A stretch of DNA of 9,313 nucleotides, taken from the NCBI GenBank assembly GCA_025924775.1, contig JAICHS010000079.1, forward strand, positions 1 through 9,313, written 5' to 3'. The position numbers were made by a program, and so were the translations under genes. Below the pieces are notes generated by a model that worked only from the letters and a program-made list of their open reading frames with translations, was not told where the DNA came from and ran no database searches. Of the stretch, positions 7,431 through 9,313 are shown one piece after another. This DNA is from Rhodanobacteraceae bacterium. Lineage in GTDB: Bacteria; Pseudomonadota; Gammaproteobacteria; Xanthomonadales; Rhodanobacteraceae. Numbering within the stretch: position 1 is the first letter of the stretch; the number at the start of each line of letters is the position of its first letter.

Positions 7431-7450
7431 GAGCCGCATTTCTGCGGCTC
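7431..7450. terminator. Hairpin after priA, between convergent priA and rpoH
   Basis: Perfect 8-bp stem GAGCCGCA / TGCGGCTC with a 4-nt TTTC loop, 21 nt beyond the priA stop codon. On the plus strand the downstream sequence (CAAAGG) lacks a T tract. On the minus strand it is followed by TTCGCTTTCC, a poor T-rich tail. It may act as a transcript end or 3' stabiliser for priA, and as a back-up stop for rpoH. Confidence 0.45.
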
Positions 7451-7479
7451 CAAAGGATCCAGTCGAAGCGGCTGTGGTG

Positions 7480-7517
7480 AAAAGTCAGGCCATGGATGGC
7501 CGTGGTGATCTCACCAC
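7480..7517 (-). terminator. Tandem hairpins with short T run downstream of rpoH
   Basis: On the minus strand, about 60 nt beyond the rpoH stop, comes a 7-bp stem GTGGTGA / TCACCAC with a 2-nt loop (7502-7517). It is directly followed by a 6-bp stem GGCCAT / ATGGCC with a 2-nt loop (7488-7501) and then TGACTTTTC. The final hairpin plus TTTT is the best candidate for rpoH termination, though the stem is short. The GGCCAT-GG-ATGGCC unit could also be an extragenic repeat. Confidence 0.35.
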
Positions 7518-7579
7518 ATGCAACGCGCTGGATGCCGCGATCGGGTCAAGCGAAGCGGCGATCAGGGACGACCGCACAA

Positions 7580-8443
7580 TCACGCCGCGAAGGCGCCCCG
7601 CATCTTCTTCATTGCATTGGCTTCCAGCTGCCGGATGCGTTCGGCCGACACGCCGTATTGATCGGCGAGTTCCTGCAGGGTGGCCTTGTCTTCGGCCAAC
7701 CAGCGGCGCCGAATGATGTCGCGGGTACGCGTGTCCAGTTTCGCCAGCGCCTGCTGCAGGGTGCCGAGCTGGTGCTGTTCCTGGTCGGCATTGGCCAACT
7801 GCAGGTAAGGGTCGGCGCCCTGGTCCTCGAGGTACGCGACCGGCGCGCGCGGCGCGTCCTCATCGGACTCGGTGGGCGCATCGAAGCCCACGTCACGACC
7901 CGAAAGACGCGATTCCATCTCCAGTACCGTGGCTTCCGGCACGCCCAGGTCCTTCGCGACCGCGCGGACTTCGGTCATGTTCATCCAGCCGAGGCGCTTC
8001 TTGGACTTGCGCAGGTTGAAGAACAGCTTGCGCTGGGCCTTGGTGGTGGCGACCTTGACGATGCGCCAGTTCTTCAGGATGAACTCGTGCATCTCGGCGC
8101 GGATCCAGTGGACCGCAAAACTGACCAGGCGCACGCCGTGGTCGGGGTCGAACCGCTTGACCGCCTTCATCAGGCCAATGTTGCCTTCCTGGATCAGGTC
8201 GGCCATCTGCAGGCCGTAACCCGAATAGCCGCGCGCCACGTGCACCACGAACCGCAGGTGCGACATCACCAGCTTGCGTGCCGCGTCCAGGTCATCGTCA
8301 TCGCGATAGCGATGTGCAAGCGCCTGTTCTTCCTCGACAGCCAACACCGGGATGCGATGCACCGCACCAATGTAGGCGTCAAGGCTGCCGACCACGCTCG
8401 GAATCGGCAGGTTGTTGGCGACCAAGGCTTCGCTCATCTTCAT
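7580..8443 (-). CDS. rpoH: RNA polymerase heat-shock sigma factor RpoH (sigma-32)
   Basis: Alternative sigma factor that directs RNA polymerase to heat-shock promoters (chaperones and proteases). The product is 287 aa, the normal size. Sigma region 2 spans about residues 50-125, including DLIQEGNIGLMKAVKRFDPDHGVRLVSFAVHWIRAEM. The RpoH box QRKLFFNLR is at 137-145, the feature that separates RpoH from other sigma-70 members. Region 4 with its helix-turn-helix is at about 228-282 (TLQELADQYGVSAERIRQLEANAMKKMR). Two starts are possible: ATG at 8443 (MKMSEAL) or ATG at 8437 (MSEAL, 285 aa). The GGGG of the leader lies 8 nt from the second and only 2 nt from the first, although GAG at -9 could serve the first. 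Transcription likely starts from the promoter at 8555-8582, and a CIRCE operator lies 16 nt before the first ATG. It follows ung on the same strand and converges on priA. Confidence 0.97.
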   Translation of the reverse strand: MKMSEALVANNLPIPSVVGSLDAYIGAVHRIPVLAVEEEQALAHRYRDDDDLDAARKLVMSHLRFVVHVARGYSGYGLQMADLIQEGNIGLMKAVKRFDPDHGVRLVSFAVHWIRAEMHEFILKNWRIVKVATTKAQRKLFFNLRKSKKRLGWMNMTEVRAVAKDLGVPEATVLEMESRLSGRDVGFDAPTESDEDAPRAPVAYLEDQGADPYLQLANADQEQHQLGTLQQALAKLDTRTRDIIRRRWLAEDKATLQELADQYGVSAERIRQLEANAMKKMRGAFAA

Positions 8444-8459
8444 ACCCCGCTCGTTTGTA

Positions 8460-8486
8460 TTGGCACTCTAACCGTGAGAGTGCCAA
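8460..8486 (-). promoter_or_regulatory. CIRCE operator (HrcA binding site) in the rpoH leader
   Basis: TTGGCACTC-N9-GAGTGCCAA, against the CIRCE consensus TTAGCACTC-N9-GAGTGCTAA. The spacer is exactly 9 nt, each arm differs at one base, and the two differences are complementary, so dyad symmetry is perfect. The symmetry extends one further base inward, giving a 10-bp stem with a 7-nt loop in RNA. It lies 16 nt upstream of the rpoH ATG at 8443 and about 60 nt downstream of the predicted transcription start. HrcA, which depends on GroEL for activity, binds CIRCE to repress chaperone genes; here it would repress rpoH. The hairpin could also affect mRNA stability or translation. No hrcA gene is in the window. 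Confidence 0.88.
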
Positions 8487-8554
8487 ACCCTCGTGAAGGT
8501 TCCCGCGCGGTCCCAGACATCGAGGCCGGCTTTGCCGTGAGGGCGATGGGGGAA

Positions 8555-8582
8555 ATTATACTAGCGAGTATAGGAAAGGCAA
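8555..8582 (-). promoter_or_regulatory. Sigma-70 type promoter for rpoH
   Basis: On the minus strand, TTGCCT (8582-8577, 4 of 6 matches to TTGACA) and a perfect TATAAT (8560-8555) are separated by 16 nt. The predicted start is near 8548, giving a leader of about 105 nt that contains the CIRCE element. The promoter sits immediately downstream of the ung stop codon, so rpoH does not need read-through from ung. A perfect inverted repeat TATACT-AGCG-AGTATA (8557-8572) overlaps the -10 and offers a second -10-like hexamer (TATACT) on the same strand. Confidence 0.65.
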
Positions 8583-8593
8583 GCGGCCGGAAG

Positions 8594-9298
8594 TCATGCT
8601 TCCAGCGCGGCGCGGGGCGGCAGCGACCAGTCGACCGGCGGGCGCCCGCTTGATTCAAGGTATTGATTGGTATTGGAAAAATGCCGACAGCCCAGGAAGC
8701 CCCGGTGCGCCGACAACGGCGAGGGGTGCGGCGCCTTCAGCACCAGGTGGCGCGAGCGGTCGATCAGCTTGCCCTTGGCCTGCGCGTACGAGCCCCACAA
8801 CAGGAATACGAGCCCTTCCCGGCCGCGGTTCAACTCGTCCACCACCCGGTCGGTGAACCCTTCCCAGCCGCGGCCCTGGTGCGAGCCGGCCATGCCCGCC
8901 TGCACCGTCAGCACCGCGTTCAGCAGCAGCACGCCGCGGCGCGCCCACGGCGTCAGGCAGCCGTGGTCGGGTCGCGGGATGCCAAGATCGCTCTCGATTT
9001 CCGCAAAAATGTTCTGCAGCGAGGGTGGCACCGGCACACCTGGCCGCACCGAAAAACACAAGCCATGCGCCTGGCCCGGTCCGTGGTAAGGGTCCTGGCC
9101 CAGAATCACCACCTTGACCGCGTCGAAGGGCGTTGCATCCAGCGCCGCGAAGATCTCGGGGCCGGGCGGGAAGATGCGCTTGCCCGCATGTTTTTCCGCG
9201 CGCAAGAATTCGCCCAGGGCATGCATGTCCGGGCGATCAAAGTAATCGCCGAGGCGTGCTTTCCAGGAAGATTCGAGTTTCAGGCGGTCGTCAACCAT
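8594..9298 (-). CDS. ung: Uracil-DNA glycosylase, family 1
   Basis: Removes uracil from DNA arising by cytosine deamination or dUMP misincorporation, starting base excision repair in the cytoplasm. The product is 234 aa, full length (E. coli 229). The water-activating motif is GQDPYHGPGQAHG (67-79) with D69. The uracil-recognition strand is LLLNAVLTV (124-132) with N127. The DNA-intercalation/catalytic loop is HPSPLSAHRG (191-200) with H191. These correspond to Asp64, Asn123 and His187 of E. coli Ung. The start ATG at 9298 (MVDDRLKLESSW) matches the expected family N-terminus. No clear ribosome binding site is seen; a 12-bp palindrome sits 2 nt upstream, at the window edge. rpoH follows on the same strand after a 150-nt gap with its own promoter. 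Confidence 0.97.
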   Translation of the reverse strand: MVDDRLKLESSWKARLGDYFDRPDMHALGEFLRAEKHAGKRIFPPGPEIFAALDATPFDAVKVVILGQDPYHGPGQAHGLCFSVRPGVPVPPSLQNIFAEIESDLGIPRPDHGCLTPWARRGVLLLNAVLTVQAGMAGSHQGRGWEGFTDRVVDELNRGREGLVFLLWGSYAQAKGKLIDRSRHLVLKAPHPSPLSAHRGFLGCRHFSNTNQYLESSGRPPVDWSLPPRAALEA

Positions 9299-9300
9299 CC

Positions 9301-9312
9301 GCGAAATTTCGC
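9301..9312. repeat. Perfect 12-bp palindrome upstream of ung
   Basis: GCGAAATTTCGC is fully self-complementary and ends 2 nt before the ung start codon, occupying the place where a ribosome binding site would be expected. It may be an operator, part of a larger site cut off by the window edge, or chance. Confidence 0.45.
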
Positions 9313-9313
9313 A

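Noticed and set aside
8475..8504. Possible sigma-E promoter (GGAACC ... TCTCA, minus strand) ahead of rpoH
   Set aside because: Spacing is longer than the 15-17 nt expected and both elements are imperfect; not strong enough to call.
8546..8551. CCCCAT on the minus strand, resembling the sigma-32 -10 element, in the rpoH promoter region
   Set aside because: No TTGAA-type -35 is found at the 11-15 nt spacing sigma-32 needs, and the TATAAT just upstream explains the promoter better.
7496..8653. Plus-strand open reading frame (385 codons) covering rpoH and its leader
   Set aside because: Antisense to a clear RpoH with conserved motifs; the translated product has no recognisable features and would cover the CIRCE site and promoter.
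1..9313. Mobile elements, CRISPR arrays, tRNA or rRNA genes, toxin-antitoxin or defence systems
   Set aside because: No transposase, integrase, repeat-spacer pattern, tRNA-like fold or recognisable defence protein was found on either strand; gene content is core housekeeping.

Overview
This 9.3 kb window is GC-rich chromosomal DNA with a conserved housekeeping layout. It most likely comes from a gammaproteobacterium of the order Xanthomonadales (Xanthomonadaceae or Rhodanobacteraceae). That placement is inferred from the high GC content, the protein sequences (DUF3667 followed by DUF4286, PriA, a sigma-32 type RpoH) and the style of the extragenic palindromes. No rRNA or dnaA is present to confirm it. 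I see no mobile element, CRISPR array, tRNA, phage gene or recognisable defence or secondary-metabolism cluster.

Layout from left to right: an extragenic stretch with a strong palindromic repeat (1-193); sppA, signal peptide peptidase, minus strand (194-2044); a NorM-type MATE efflux transporter, minus strand (2148-3578); a divergent plus-strand pair starting only 13 bp away, a zinc-ribbon DUF3667 membrane protein (3592-4602) overlapping by 4 nt a small DUF4286 protein (4599-4901); a 306-bp intergenic region with an AT-rich block and two perfect inverted DnaA boxes; priA, the replication-restart helicase, plus strand (5208-7409); a short convergent intergenic region with several hairpins; rpoH, heat-shock sigma factor, minus strand (7580-8443); a 150-bp rpoH leader with a good sigma-70 type promoter and a CIRCE operator; and ung, uracil-DNA glycosylase, minus strand (8594-9298), ending almost at the window edge.

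The coding genes are ordinary. The unusual content is regulatory. A CIRCE element (the HrcA operator normally found at groESL or dnaK) lies in the 5' leader of rpoH, which would couple the HrcA/GroEL repressor circuit to the sigma-32 circuit. A back-to-back pair of consensus DnaA boxes next to an AT-rich segment lies just upstream of priA, suggesting DnaA control of the restart helicase or a DnaA-binding locus. I found no convincing new multi-gene system; the CIRCE-rpoH arrangement and the DnaA-box pair are the two things most worth following up.
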